This document shows, piece by piece, positions 19,071-27,302 of a stretch of 36,748 nt of DNA. Below the pieces are notes generated by a model that was given only the letters and a program-made list of their open reading frames with translations, was not told the origin of the DNA and made no database searches. This stretch comes from an uncultured Bacteroides sp. (GTDB lineage: Bacteria > Bacteroidota > Bacteroidia > Bacteroidales > Bacteroidaceae), in NCBI GenBank assembly GCA_944320945.1, contig CALUJK010000084.1:1-36748 (forward strand), written 5' to 3'. Positions within the stretch are counted from its first letter, which is position 1; each line of letters opens with the position of its first letter. Position numbers and translations under genes: made by a program.

Positions 19071-19102
19071 TGCCAATAAATCATCAAAAAGATTAGACCG
19101 AC

Positions 19103-21292
19103 ATGTCAAAAATGCGTTTCTTTGCTCTTCAGGAGCTGGCTAATCGCCGCCCGCTGGAAGTAAAAATCCCTTCCGAAAGACTGTCTGAATATTACGGCAG
19201 TCATGTATTTGACCGTAAAAAGATGCAGGAGTACCTGCCGCGTGAAGCATACCGCGCTGTCATTGATGCCATAGAGAAAGGCACACCCATCAGCCGCGAA
19301 ATGGCCGATCTCATTGCCAACGGCATAAAAAGTTGGGCAAAAAGCCTCAACGTTACTCACTATACACACTGGTTCCAACCCCTGACAGATGGTACGGCAG
19401 AGAAGCACGACGGATTCATTGAACTGACGGACGAAGGAGATGTTATCGAACGCTTCTCCGGCAAATTGCTCATACAGCAAGAACCAGACGCATCGTCATT
19501 CCCCAACGGAGGTATCCGCAACACATTTGAGGCACGCGGATATACGGCATGGGACGTATCGTCTCCCGCGTTCGTGGTAGACACTACACTTTGTATTCCC
19601 ACCATCTTCATATCCTATACAGGCGAAGCATTGGACTATAAGACACCTCTACTTAAAGCACTTGCCGCTGTTGATAAAGCAGCCACAGCCGTATGTCAAT
19701 TGTTCGACAAGAACATCAGCCGAGTTTATGCCAATCTGGGCTGGGAACAAGAATATTTCTTGGTAGACCTTGCCCTCTACAATGCCCGTCCTGACCTCTG
19801 CCTGACAGGCCGTACATTGATGGGACACTCATCTGCCAAAGACCAACAATTGGAAGACCATTACTTTGGCTCTATCCCGCCCCGCGTCACCGCATTCATG
19901 AAAGAATTGGAAGTGGAATGCCACAAACTCGGCATCCCTGTCAAGACCCGTCACAACGAGGTAGCACCCAATCAGTTTGAGTTGGCTCCTATCTTTGAAA
20001 ATGTCAATCTGGCCAATGACCACAACCAACTCGTCATGGACTTGATGAAACGCATCGCCCGTAAACACAACTTTGCAGTCTTACTGCACGAGAAACCTTA
20101 CAGCGGTGTAAACGGAAGTGGTAAACACAATAACTGGTCGCTCTGTACGGACACGGGTATCAACCTTTTCGGTCCCGGTAAAAATCCAAAGAGTAACATG
20201 CTTTTCTTGACGTTCCTTGTGAACGTGCTGATGATGGTGTACAAGAATCAGGACTTGCTGCGTGCTTCCATCTCAAGCGCCGGTAACAGTTACCGCTTGG
20301 GAGCAAACGAGGCACCACCCGCTATCCTTTCCATCTTCCTCGGCAAACAACTGTCAAACATCTTGGACGAAATCACCCGACAGGTTAGCAACAGTAGTAT
20401 GACAGCCGAAGAAAAAACAACGCTAAAACTAGGTATCGGGCGTATTCCTGAAATCCTGCTTGACACGACAGACCGCAACCGTACATCGCCTTTTGCTTTC
20501 ACAGGTAATCGTTTTGAATTCCGTGCGGCAGGTTCGTCTGCCAACTGTGCTGCTGCTATGATAGCCATCAATGCAGCAATGGCTAACCAGTTAAACGAAT
20601 TCAAAGCCTCCATCGACCGCTTAATCGAAGAAGGAGTCAGCAAGGATGAGGCTATCTTCCGTATACTAAAAGAAACCATCATCGCTTCTGAGCCTATCCG
20701 TTTCGAAGGCGACGGATATAGCGACGAATGGAAACAAGAAGCAGCCCACCGCGGACTGACCAACATCTGCCATGTACCTGAAGCATTGATGCACTACACA
20801 GATGCACAATCACGTGCCGTATTCATCGGTGAACGTATCTTCAACGAAACCGAGTTGAACAGTCGTCTTGAAGTAGAATTGGAGAAATACACCATGAAGG
20901 TGCAGATAGAAAGCCGTGTATTGGGCGACTTAGCCATCAACCACATCGTGCCTACTGCCGTCAGCTATCAAAACCGCTTACTGGAGAACCTACGTGGTTT
21001 GCGCGAAACCTTCTCACCTGAAGAATATGAAGAACTGAGTGCTGACCGCAAGGAACTGATTCGTGAAATATCACATCGTGTCACCGCTATTAAACGACTG
21101 GTGCGCGAAATGACCGAAGCACGCAAAGTGGCAAATCACATGGCACACTACAAAGACCGCGCTTTTGCCTACGAAGAAACAGTACGCCCCTATTTGGAAA
21201 GCATCCGCGACCACATCGACCATTTGGAAATGGAAGTAGATGACGAAATATGGCCATTGCCTAAATATCGAGAGATGTTATTTACGAAATAA
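19103..21292 (+). CDS. glnN: Glutamine synthetase type III
   Basis: This enzyme makes glutamine from glutamate, ammonia and ATP in the cytoplasm and is the main ammonia-assimilation step in Bacteroides. The 729-residue length is typical of GSIII and far longer than GSI. The GSIII N-terminal domain (FFALQELANRRP, 6-17) is followed by the catalytic core: GWEQEYFLVD, the ATP-site segment HEKPYSGVNGSGKHNNWS (about 329-346) and NRTSPFAFTGNRFEFRA. The C-terminal helical region (from about 600) is family-specific. No adenylylation-type regulation is expected in GSIII. It has a -7 box and a structured repeat upstream. The rRNA methyltransferase gene follows 51 bases downstream and may be cotranscribed. 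Confidence 0.97.
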   Translation: MSKMRFFALQELANRRPLEVKIPSERLSEYYGSHVFDRKKMQEYLPREAYRAVIDAIEKGTPISREMADLIANGIKSWAKSLNVTHYTHWFQPLTDGTAEKHDGFIELTDEGDVIERFSGKLLIQQEPDASSFPNGGIRNTFEARGYTAWDVSSPAFVVDTTLCIPTIFISYTGEALDYKTPLLKALAAVDKAATAVCQLFDKNISRVYANLGWEQEYFLVDLALYNARPDLCLTGRTLMGHSSAKDQQLEDHYFGSIPPRVTAFMKELEVECHKLGIPVKTRHNEVAPNQFELAPIFENVNLANDHNQLVMDLMKRIARKHNFAVLLHEKPYSGVNGSGKHNNWSLCTDTGINLFGPGKNPKSNMLFLTFLVNVLMMVYKNQDLLRASISSAGNSYRLGANEAPPAILSIFLGKQLSNILDEITRQVSNSSMTAEEKTTLKLGIGRIPEILLDTTDRNRTSPFAFTGNRFEFRAAGSSANCAAAMIAINAAMANQLNEFKASIDRLIEEGVSKDEAIFRILKETIIASEPIRFEGDGYSDEWKQEAAHRGLTNICHVPEALMHYTDAQSRAVFIGERIFNETELNSRLEVELEKYTMKVQIESRVLGDLAINHIVPTAVSYQNRLLENLRGLRETFSPEEYEELSADRKELIREISHRVTAIKRLVREMTEARKVANHMAHYKDRAFAYEETVRPYLESIRDHIDHLEMEVDDEIWPLPKYREMLFTK

Positions 21293-21343
21293 TAAAAGAA
21301 AGCCAATGGGGCTGAACTGTTGAATAACGCATACACGATTAAT

Positions 21344-22546
21344 ATGAATAGAATATATCTCAAACCGGGTAAGGAGGAATCGTTGAGGCGCTTCCATCCG
21401 TGGGTATTCTCCGGCGCCATTGCCCGCATTGATGGTTCGCCAGAAGAAGGCGAAGTGGTTGAAGTCTATACTTCGCAAAGCATGTTTATTGCAAAAGGAC
21501 ACTATCAGATAGGTAGCATAGCCGTGCGTGTACTCACATTCCGGCAAGATGAGAAGATAGATGCTTCGTTTTGGGAACGCCGGCTTAAAGTGGCCTACAC
21601 GATGAGAAAGGCTATCGGTGTAGCTCAAAGCAGTACGGACAGCCCGGCTCCCCTACCCAACAACACGTATCGATTAGTACATGGAGAGGGAGACAACCTA
21701 CCCGGATTGGTTGTTGACATCTATGCCCGCACCGCTGTTGTACAGGCTCATTCTGCCGGTATGCACTTAGAACGTATAGCCATAGCCAATGCTTTAATGA
21801 AAGTAATGGAAAGCGAAGTGGAGAACATCTATTATAAATCTGAAACAACCCTTCCCTACAAAGCTGACCTATATCCAGAAAACGGTTTCCTGGTGGGAGG
21901 CGACGAAAACAACATTGCCACAGAATATGGTCTGAACTTTCACATTGATTGGCTGAAAGGGCAAAAGACCGGTTTTTTCGTGGATCAACGCGAAAACCGT
22001 GCCCTGTTGGAGCGCTATGCCGCCAGACGTTCAGTGCTAAATATGTTCTGCTACACTGGAGGATTCTCGGTCTACGCCATGCGTGGTGGCGCTAAATTAG
22101 TGCATTCGGTAGATAGTTCGGCTAAAGCCATCGACCTGACTAATCGTAACATGGATCTCAACTTCCCGAATGATCCGCGTCATGCAGCCTTTGCCGAAGA
22201 TGCCTTTAAATATCTTGACCGCATGGGCGATCAGTATGACCTCATCATTCTGGATCCACCGGCTTTTGCCAAACATCGCGATGCCCTACGTAACGCATTG
22301 ATGGGGTATCGAAAACTCAATGCCCGTGCTTTCGAAAAAATTCGTCCGGGAGGTATTTTATTCACTTTCTCCTGCTCCCAAGCAGTCAGTAAGGAACAAT
22401 TCCGGACAGCAGTATTCACAGCAGCGGCTTTATCGGGACGAAGTGTACGTATTCTGCATCAACTTACCCAACCTGCCGACCATCCCGTTAACATCTATCA
22501 TCCAGAAGGAGAATACTTGAAAGGATTGGTATTATATGTAGAATAA
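21344..22546 (+). CDS. rlmI: Class I SAM-dependent 23S rRNA (cytosine-C5) methyltransferase, RlmI type
   Basis: A 400-residue product starting at the ATG at 21344 (MNRIYLKPGKEESL). The in-frame TTG at 21320 adds eight unlikely residues. An N-terminal PUA domain (FHPWVFSGAI) is followed by a central linker region and a Rossmann methyltransferase domain. Visible motifs are FVDQRENR, VLNMFCYTGGFSVYA (SAM motif I) and DLIILDPPAFAK (motif IV), then FTFSCSQAVSK. E. coli RlmI methylates C1962 of 23S rRNA; members in other phyla are annotated by homology only, so the exact target is inferred. It lies 51 bases after glnN with no terminator between. Confidence 0.88.
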   Translation: MNRIYLKPGKEESLRRFHPWVFSGAIARIDGSPEEGEVVEVYTSQSMFIAKGHYQIGSIAVRVLTFRQDEKIDASFWERRLKVAYTMRKAIGVAQSSTDSPAPLPNNTYRLVHGEGDNLPGLVVDIYARTAVVQAHSAGMHLERIAIANALMKVMESEVENIYYKSETTLPYKADLYPENGFLVGGDENNIATEYGLNFHIDWLKGQKTGFFVDQRENRALLERYAARRSVLNMFCYTGGFSVYAMRGGAKLVHSVDSSAKAIDLTNRNMDLNFPNDPRHAAFAEDAFKYLDRMGDQYDLIILDPPAFAKHRDALRNALMGYRKLNARAFEKIRPGGILFTFSCSQAVSKEQFRTAVFTAAALSGRSVRILHQLTQPADHPVNIYHPEGEYLKGLVLYVE

Positions 22547-22632
22547 AAGACTTTTTACAGCAAAACATATAAACAATGTTAATAAACAGAAGATTTTTCT
22601 ACAAAATTGTATGTTGTATAACATAAAACCTA

Positions 22633-22640
22633 TATCTTTG
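22633..22640 (+). promoter_or_regulatory. -7 promoter box of the small RNA candidate
   Basis: TATCTTTG matches TAnnTTTG. The only downstream product before a terminator is the short RNA of about 70 bases. TTGT at 22607-22610 is a possible, poorly spaced -33 box. Confidence 0.55.
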
Positions 22641-22644
22641 CATC

Positions 22645-22713
22645 GTGTTTTTCATGGTATTAGATTTAAGGTTAATAAAGATTGGGTGTCTGGGATAGAT
22701 ACCCTTCTTTTTT
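22645..22713 (+). ncRNA. Small RNA candidate (Bacteroidales-1-like)
   Basis: A TAnnTTTG box at 22633-22640 predicts a start near 22645. A stem GGGTGTCT/AGATACCC (22684-22691 with 22697-22704; one G-T pair, loop GGGAT) followed by TTCTTTTTT ends it. The 5' part, TTTTTCATGGTATTAGATTT and the next dozen bases, is a string I recall as recurring many times in Bacteroides genomes, and the promoter-plus-terminator layout fits the Rfam Bacteroidales-1 description. The identity is from memory, not from a search. It could also act as a terminated leader for the nucleoside permease gene, though that gene has a nearer promoter box. Confidence 0.6.
22684..22713 (+). terminator. Intrinsic terminator of the small RNA candidate
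   Basis: An 8-bp stem (one G-T pair), five-base loop and a nine-base T-rich tail with a single C. It sits more than 130 bases after the rlmI stop, so it is more likely the end of the small RNA than of rlmI. Confidence 0.7.
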
Positions 22714-22795
22714 ATATACCTATACTAATAAATCTACGCCTCATCTATCATCTGTTTTTCTCTTCCCCAAAGTACAGTTTTCTCAAGAAATTTCT

Positions 22796-22803
22796 TACAT
22801 TTG
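22796..22803 (+). promoter_or_regulatory. -7 promoter box of the nupG-rsmE gene group
   Basis: TACATTTG matches TAnnTTTG, 41 bases before the permease ATG at 22845. Confidence 0.55.
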
Positions 22804-22844
22804 CAAGCGGGTAAACAGCTACACCCACACTTAAAGATGAGCTT

Positions 22845-24125
22845 ATGAATTACATCAAACTTCGTTTAATCATCATGAACTTCCTGCAATTTGCGGTGTG
22901 GGGTTCTTATCTCACTTCCATGGGAAGTTATTTGGTACAGGTAGGACTAGCTGAGCACATTGGTATGTTCTACGCCATGCAAGGAATTGTTTCTTTATTC
23001 ATGCCTGCATTGTTGGGCATTATTGCCGACCGATGGATACCGGCACAGCGACTGCTCAGTATAAGCCATTTGACGGCAGCTTTCTTCATGGGTGCTGCGG
23101 GTTGGTATGGCATGTCTCACGGAGCCGGAGACACATCGTTTGCACCGTTGTTTACGTTCTATTCATTAAGTGTAGCATTCTATATGCCAACCTTGGGACT
23201 GGCCAATTCTGTTGCCTATACAGCTCTTGATAAAGCCAACCTTGACACAATCAAACATTTCCCACCTATCCGTATCTTTGGTACCATCGGATTTATCTGT
23301 GCCATGTGGACGGTAGATTTACTGGGCATACAAAATACGTACGGACAATTCTTTGCCTGCGCTGTCATCGAGTTGGTATATGGTGTTTATGCGTTAACCC
23401 TGCCAGCATGTCCCGTCAATAAGATACAAAAAGGGAAAACAGTAGTCGAGGCTTTGGGCCTACGCGCTTTCACATTGTTCAAGCAAAGAAAAATGGCTCT
23501 TTTCTTCATCTTTTCCATGCTGCTGGGTGTATCACTGCAAATTACGAACGGATTTGCCAATCCCTACATCAGCAGTTTTGGAAGTTTACCGGAATATGCC
23601 GACACATTTGGAGTACAACATGCCAATATACTGATTTCATTGTCACAAATGTCGGAAACGTTGTGTATCTTATTGATACCTTTCTTCTTGAAACGTTTTG
23701 GCATCAAGCAGGTCATGCTCATTGCTATGCTTGCATGGGTATTACGATTTGGGCTGTTCGGTGCAGGAAATCCGGGTGATGGTGTATGGATGTTTATATT
23801 ATCCATGATTGTATATGGTGTGGCATTTGATTTCTTCAATATTTCAGGTTCCTTGTTTGTAGATAAAGAAACAGACAAAGATATACGTTCCAGCGCCCAG
23901 GGATTGTTTATCATTATGACCAACGGGCTGGGAGCTACTATCGGCACTTTAGGAGCACAAGCGGTGGTCAATTACTTTGTTGACTTCCAAAGTGATATTC
24001 CTCAAGTGGAACAATGGCAAGCTGCATGGTACACGTTTGCAGCGTATGCACTGATTGTAGCTATCGTCTTTGCGTTTACTTTCAAATATAAACATTCTCC
24101 TCAACATGACACGAAACAAGATTGA
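22845..24125 (+). CDS. Nucleoside:proton symporter, NupG family (MFS)
   Basis: A 426-residue inner-membrane protein with about 12 hydrophobic segments, of the NupG/XapB nucleoside permease family. Typical features are the N-terminal LRLIIMNFLQFAVWGSYLTS, the cytoplasmic loop GIIADRWIP after the second segment, and FPPIRIFGTIGFICAMW in the middle. It would import nucleosides with protons. It starts a compact run of five genes. Its last 20 bases overlap the start of the bifunctional nuclease gene, suggesting coupled translation. Which nucleosides it takes cannot be told from the sequence. Confidence 0.92.
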   Translation: MNYIKLRLIIMNFLQFAVWGSYLTSMGSYLVQVGLAEHIGMFYAMQGIVSLFMPALLGIIADRWIPAQRLLSISHLTAAFFMGAAGWYGMSHGAGDTSFAPLFTFYSLSVAFYMPTLGLANSVAYTALDKANLDTIKHFPPIRIFGTIGFICAMWTVDLLGIQNTYGQFFACAVIELVYGVYALTLPACPVNKIQKGKTVVEALGLRAFTLFKQRKMALFFIFSMLLGVSLQITNGFANPYISSFGSLPEYADTFGVQHANILISLSQMSETLCILLIPFFLKRFGIKQVMLIAMLAWVLRFGLFGAGNPGDGVWMFILSMIVYGVAFDFFNISGSLFVDKETDKDIRSSAQGLFIIMTNGLGATIGTLGAQAVVNYFVDFQSDIPQVEQWQAAWYTFAAYALIVAIVFAFTFKYKHSPQHDTKQD

Positions 24126-24699
24126 GCTGCAAGTACTCAACATATCGAACAGCCAAGCACAAGCCGGTGCCTATGCATTAGTCATGGGAGAGACCAACGG
24201 CTCCCGGCAACTGCCTATCATTATAGGTAGTGCGGAGGCACAAGCTGTTCTTATAGAATTGCGCAAGATCGTTCCGCCGCGTCCAATGACGCATCATCTT
24301 TTTGCTTCCATCCTCGAAGCGTTAGGTGTCAAACTATTGCGGGCACTCATATATCGGGTGGAAAACGGGATATTTTATTCATATATCTATCTTAAATCGA
24401 ATGATGCCATCATACGTGCAGATTCACGCACCAGTGATGCCATTATCTTGTGCCTGCACACCAATGCCCCCATACTTATATACGAAGACATCTTAGAAGC
24501 AGAACGGATGAGGGCAGATAATGATCCCTACTCCTCACCCAGACAAGATATTCACTTTGATCCCGATGAATTGTTGCAAGAAGAAAAGCTGGACAATTTG
24601 AAAGTTGCACTGCAACGTGCCATTGATGAAGAGAACTATGAACAGGCCGCTCAACTGAGAGACCAAATCAACCAAATGGAAAAGCAACAAAAAGAATAA
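24106..24699 (+). CDS. Bifunctional nuclease (DUF151) family protein with UVR motif
   Basis: A 197-residue protein starting at the ATG at 24106 (MTRNKIELQVLNIS); a TTG at 24070 extends the frame but is less likely. Residues 1-130 form the bifunctional nuclease domain (LPIIIGSAEAQAVLIELRK at 36-54, then DSRTSDAIILCL at 106-117). Its plant and bacterial homologues are linked to DNase and RNase activity. Residues 162-193 are a UVR motif (LQRAIDEENYEQAAQLRDQI), as in UvrB/UvrC contact helices and several stress proteins. It overlaps the nucleoside permease gene by 20 bases, and rsmE follows after five bases. Coupling with nucleoside uptake may point to nucleic-acid turnover, but this domain often sits in housekeeping runs, so the link is speculative. 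Confidence 0.88.
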   Translation: MTRNKIELQVLNISNSQAQAGAYALVMGETNGSRQLPIIIGSAEAQAVLIELRKIVPPRPMTHHLFASILEALGVKLLRALIYRVENGIFYSYIYLKSNDAIIRADSRTSDAIILCLHTNAPILIYEDILEAERMRADNDPYSSPRQDIHFDPDELLQEEKLDNLKVALQRAIDEENYEQAAQLRDQINQMEKQQKE

Positions 24700-24704
24700 A
24701 CTAC

Positions 24705-25403
24705 ATGCATCTATTTTATACTCCCGATATTTTATCTTGCACAGAACTGCCAGAAGAAGAGGCTACTCACGCCCTGCGAGTATTACGCTTACAATCCGGC
24801 GACCTAATCACCTTGACCGATGGAAATGGAAACTTTTATCAAGCTGAAATAACTACAGCCTCCCATAAACGATGTCTATTGCGCATTTTAGAAACAACGC
24901 CGCATCCACCTTTGTGGAAAGGACATCTGCACATTGCTTTAGCACCAACTAAAAATATGGATCGCATGGAATGGCTGGCAGAAAAAGCTACGGAAATCGG
25001 TATTGATGAACTGAGTTTCTTAAACTGCCGTTTCTCAGAACGTAAGATTATCAAGACCGAACGCATCCGCAAAATCATGATAGCCGCCATCAAGCAATCC
25101 CTCAAAGCACGCCTGCCACAAGTGAATGAGATAGAAGATTTCAATCATTTCGTAACCCGTCCTTTCAACGGGCAAAAATTTATTGCCCATTGTTATGAGG
25201 GTGACAAGCCTTTCCTGCCAGACGTGCTTCATCCCGGCGAAGATGCATTGGTACTTATCGGTCCCGAAGGTGACTTCAGTGAAGAAGAGGTACAAAATGC
25301 CATAGCCAATGGTTTCCTTCCCATTAGCCTGGGACGCTCCCGACTACGTACTGAAACAGCAGCCCTTGTAGCCTGTCATTTACTAAACTTATCAAACCAA
25401 TAA
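24705..25403 (+). CDS. rsmE: 16S rRNA m3U1498 methyltransferase
   Basis: A 232-residue SPOUT-class methyltransferase that methylates N3 of U1498 in 16S rRNA, using SAM. The N-terminal PUA-like part has HALRVLRLQSGDLITLTDG. The knotted C-terminal domain has APTKNMDRMEWLAEKATEIG, LIGPEGDFSEEE and the LGRSRLRTETAAL motif. Length and motif order are as usual for RsmE. It begins five bases after the bifunctional nuclease gene and ends eight bases before the DUF4836-like gene, within one probable operon. Confidence 0.96.
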   Translation: MHLFYTPDILSCTELPEEEATHALRVLRLQSGDLITLTDGNGNFYQAEITTASHKRCLLRILETTPHPPLWKGHLHIALAPTKNMDRMEWLAEKATEIGIDELSFLNCRFSERKIIKTERIRKIMIAAIKQSLKARLPQVNEIEDFNHFVTRPFNGQKFIAHCYEGDKPFLPDVLHPGEDALVLIGPEGDFSEEEVQNAIANGFLPISLGRSRLRTETAALVACHLLNLSNQ

Positions 25404-25411
25404 TTTACAAT

Positions 25412-26521
25412 ATGCAGCATTCATCCATCTACGCACTTTTCATACGTGCATTACCGTTCATATTTACTATACTATTCAGTGCTTGTTCTCAAGAAGTAAA
25501 GAAAACTGAATATACCCATACCATACCAGCCGATGCCACTGAGGTATCGGCAATCAATCTCAATGCATTGGCTGAAAAAGCCGGTTTCAAAGAAGGAGCC
25601 AATTCCAATCTTATACAAGAACTCACGAATCTGTTCTTAAAGAGTAGTTCTCCTACACTGTCACAAGAAATAGAAAAATTAATCACCCACACAAAAGAAA
25701 GTGGTATAGATTGGAATGCACCTGTTTACGTTTTCAAATCACCTACCCTCAACACTACCGCCTGCGTAATTAAAGTCGTCAATTTGGTAAAGCTGGAGGC
25801 ACTGATTCAGATGCTGGCCAAAGAAAACATCTGCACACTCCCTGAAAAAAGAGACCAATACCAAAGTTGTGAAATAAAAAACGCCAATATATCACTTGCC
25901 TACAACGACGGCACTATCCTAATGGTATATGGCACTACTCACGACCAATTGACAAAACTCACTCCTGCCATTACCAGACTAATGGGACAATCAGCCGATA
26001 AAAGCATACATTCCGTTCCTCACTTCAAACAAATGATGGAACAGACCGGTGATATTCGCGTTCTTGCCACTCCCGATGCTTTACCCATTGATATACGTGG
26101 CGTACTGAATTGGCCGCACGGAACACGGCTGACCGGTTACCTTTTATTCGAAAACGGACGAATCTACGCTATGCTGCAACGAGCCGGTTTCCAAGGAAAA
26201 ACACAAGAGAGCAACCAGCCTTTCCATCCCCGCAATTCACATGAGTTACAACAGGCCATGATGAGTATGATGCACGGACAACCTTTTAACATCGAGCTGA
26301 GCAGCGATGAGCTTCTCACCTTGACAAATCTCCGTGTACTCATGGAATTTTCTCCCAATGACTCCACCATCCGTTCCCTCTACCAACTCATTCAAATGGT
26401 GGAAGTATTAAATTTGCGAGGCGACAACAATCGGACAACATTCACAGTCGTACTAAGCGAGAAGAACCAAAACGCACTTAAAACTTTGGTTGACTTCGCC
26501 AAACAATTTATCGGATTATAA
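25412..26521 (+). CDS. DUF4836-like lipoprotein
   Basis: A 369-residue lipoprotein with lipobox FSAC (Cys25). After it comes HTIPADATEVSAINLNALAEKAGF, the kind of opening seen in DUF4836 proteins, where a protein-wide 'values to avoid' beta/alpha repeat follows. The length is shorter than usual for that family (about 500), so it may be a divergent or trimmed member. No catalytic motif or membrane helix beyond the signal was found. It lies eight bases after rsmE and 13 bases before an ABC ATPase gene. A periplasmic or outer-membrane-anchored partner of that ATPase's transporter is possible but unproven. Confidence 0.6.
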   Translation: MQHSSIYALFIRALPFIFTILFSACSQEVKKTEYTHTIPADATEVSAINLNALAEKAGFKEGANSNLIQELTNLFLKSSSPTLSQEIEKLITHTKESGIDWNAPVYVFKSPTLNTTACVIKVVNLVKLEALIQMLAKENICTLPEKRDQYQSCEIKNANISLAYNDGTILMVYGTTHDQLTKLTPAITRLMGQSADKSIHSVPHFKQMMEQTGDIRVLATPDALPIDIRGVLNWPHGTRLTGYLLFENGRIYAMLQRAGFQGKTQESNQPFHPRNSHELQQAMMSMMHGQPFNIELSSDELLTLTNLRVLMEFSPNDSTIRSLYQLIQMVEVLNLRGDNNRTTFTVVLSEKNQNALKTLVDFAKQFIGL

Positions 26522-26534
26522 GTAGATTCATCCC

Positions 26535-27179
26535 ATGAATAGCATCCACTTCCAGCAAGTTTTACCGCAGGTATTTGCCAATCGGGACACAATCACGTCG
26601 GGCATCTGGCATCAAGATATCACATTTCAAAAAGGAAAAAGTTACCTGATAGAAGCAGCTTCGGGCACAGGAAAGTCTTCGCTCTGTAGCTATATCTACG
26701 GATACCGGAACGACTATCAAGGCATTATCAATTTCAATGAACGTAACATCCGCTCACTCTCCGTCAAAGAGTGGATAGATATCCGTAAACTCTCACTCAG
26801 CATGCTTTTTCAAGAGTTGCGTATCTTCCCGGAGCTTACAGCACTTGAGAATGTTTTATTGAAGAACAGACTAACGAACTATAAGCGAAAGAAAGACATC
26901 CTCACACTCTTTGAAGCATTCGGTATCAGTGATAAACTCAATGAAAAAGCCGGGCAACTTTCATACGGGCAGCAACAGCGCATGGCGCTTATTCGTTGCC
27001 TATGCCAGCCATTCGACTTTATCTTATTGGATGAACCTATCAGCCATTTGGACGAAGAGAACAATACTATCATGGGCCGTTTACTTATCGAAGAAGCTAA
27101 TCGTCAGGGTGCAGGTATTATTGTTACCTCTATCGGGAAACATTTAAACTTAGAATACGATTATACTTTTACTCTTTAA
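26535..27179 (+). CDS. ABC transporter ATP-binding protein without adjacent permease
   Basis: A 214-residue nucleotide-binding subunit of the LolD/MacB-like size class. It has Walker A ASGTGKSS (42-49), a Q-loop in SMLFQELRIFPELTALENV (Gln93), the signature LSYGQQQRMALIRCL (142-156) and Walker B FILLDEPISHLDE (162-174). The switch-His position, normally VTH, reads VTSIGK (197-202), so the H-loop His seems absent. No permease is encoded next to it. The FtsX-like permease at 35449 lacks an ATPase and is the obvious candidate partner. It is the last gene of the permease-nuclease-rsmE run. No clear terminator follows before the Crp promoter. Confidence 0.88.
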   Translation: MNSIHFQQVLPQVFANRDTITSGIWHQDITFQKGKSYLIEAASGTGKSSLCSYIYGYRNDYQGIINFNERNIRSLSVKEWIDIRKLSLSMLFQELRIFPELTALENVLLKNRLTNYKRKKDILTLFEAFGISDKLNEKAGQLSYGQQQRMALIRCLCQPFDFILLDEPISHLDEENNTIMGRLLIEEANRQGAGIIVTSIGKHLNLEYDYTFTL

Positions 27180-27217
27180 TCCCATATAAAACTTCAAAAT
27201 AGTAATATAAATGCAAC

Positions 27218-27249
27218 TTTGTGCATATTTTTGTCACATTTGTGCAACA
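27218..27249. repeat. TTTGTGCA direct repeats upstream of the Crp/Fnr gene
   Basis: TTTGTGCA occurs at 27218-27225 and 27239-27246, spaced 21 bases (two DNA turns), with TTTGTCACA between at 27230-27238. TGCAAC is also repeated (27212-27217, 27244-27249). The array lies just upstream of the -7 box at 27267 and looks like a regulator operator, possibly for the Crp/Fnr protein itself. Confidence 0.4.
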
Positions 27250-27266
27250 GATACATTTTTTCTTCA

Positions 27267-27274
27267 TATATTTG
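27267..27274 (+). promoter_or_regulatory. -7 promoter box of the Crp/Fnr regulator gene
   Basis: TATATTTG matches TAnnTTTG, 28 bases before the ATG at 27303. Another match, TATTTTTG, lies at 27226-27233. Confidence 0.6.
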
Positions 27275-27302
27275 TGCTGTAAAACACAGTTTTGCAGCAG
27301 CT

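Larger units (their letters stand above)
18759..19102. other. Divergent intergenic region upstream of glnN
   Basis: No convincing gene in these 344 bases. They contain an A/T-rich stretch, the structured repeat at 18886-18996 and the glnN promoter box. An 80-codon open frame from 18901 overlaps the repeat and promoter and is not credible. Confidence 0.6.
22547..22844. other. Intergenic region with small RNA candidate and nupG promoter
   Basis: No protein gene is credible in these 298 bases. The left half carries a promoter box and a rho-independent terminator 44 bases further on, framing a short transcript. The right half is A/T-rich and carries the promoter box of the nucleoside permease gene at 22796-22803. 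Confidence 0.65.

Noticed and set aside
18901-19143. 80-codon frame upstream of glnN
   Set aside because: It covers the structured repeat and the glnN promoter box and runs into the glnN start in another frame; no protein family resemblance.
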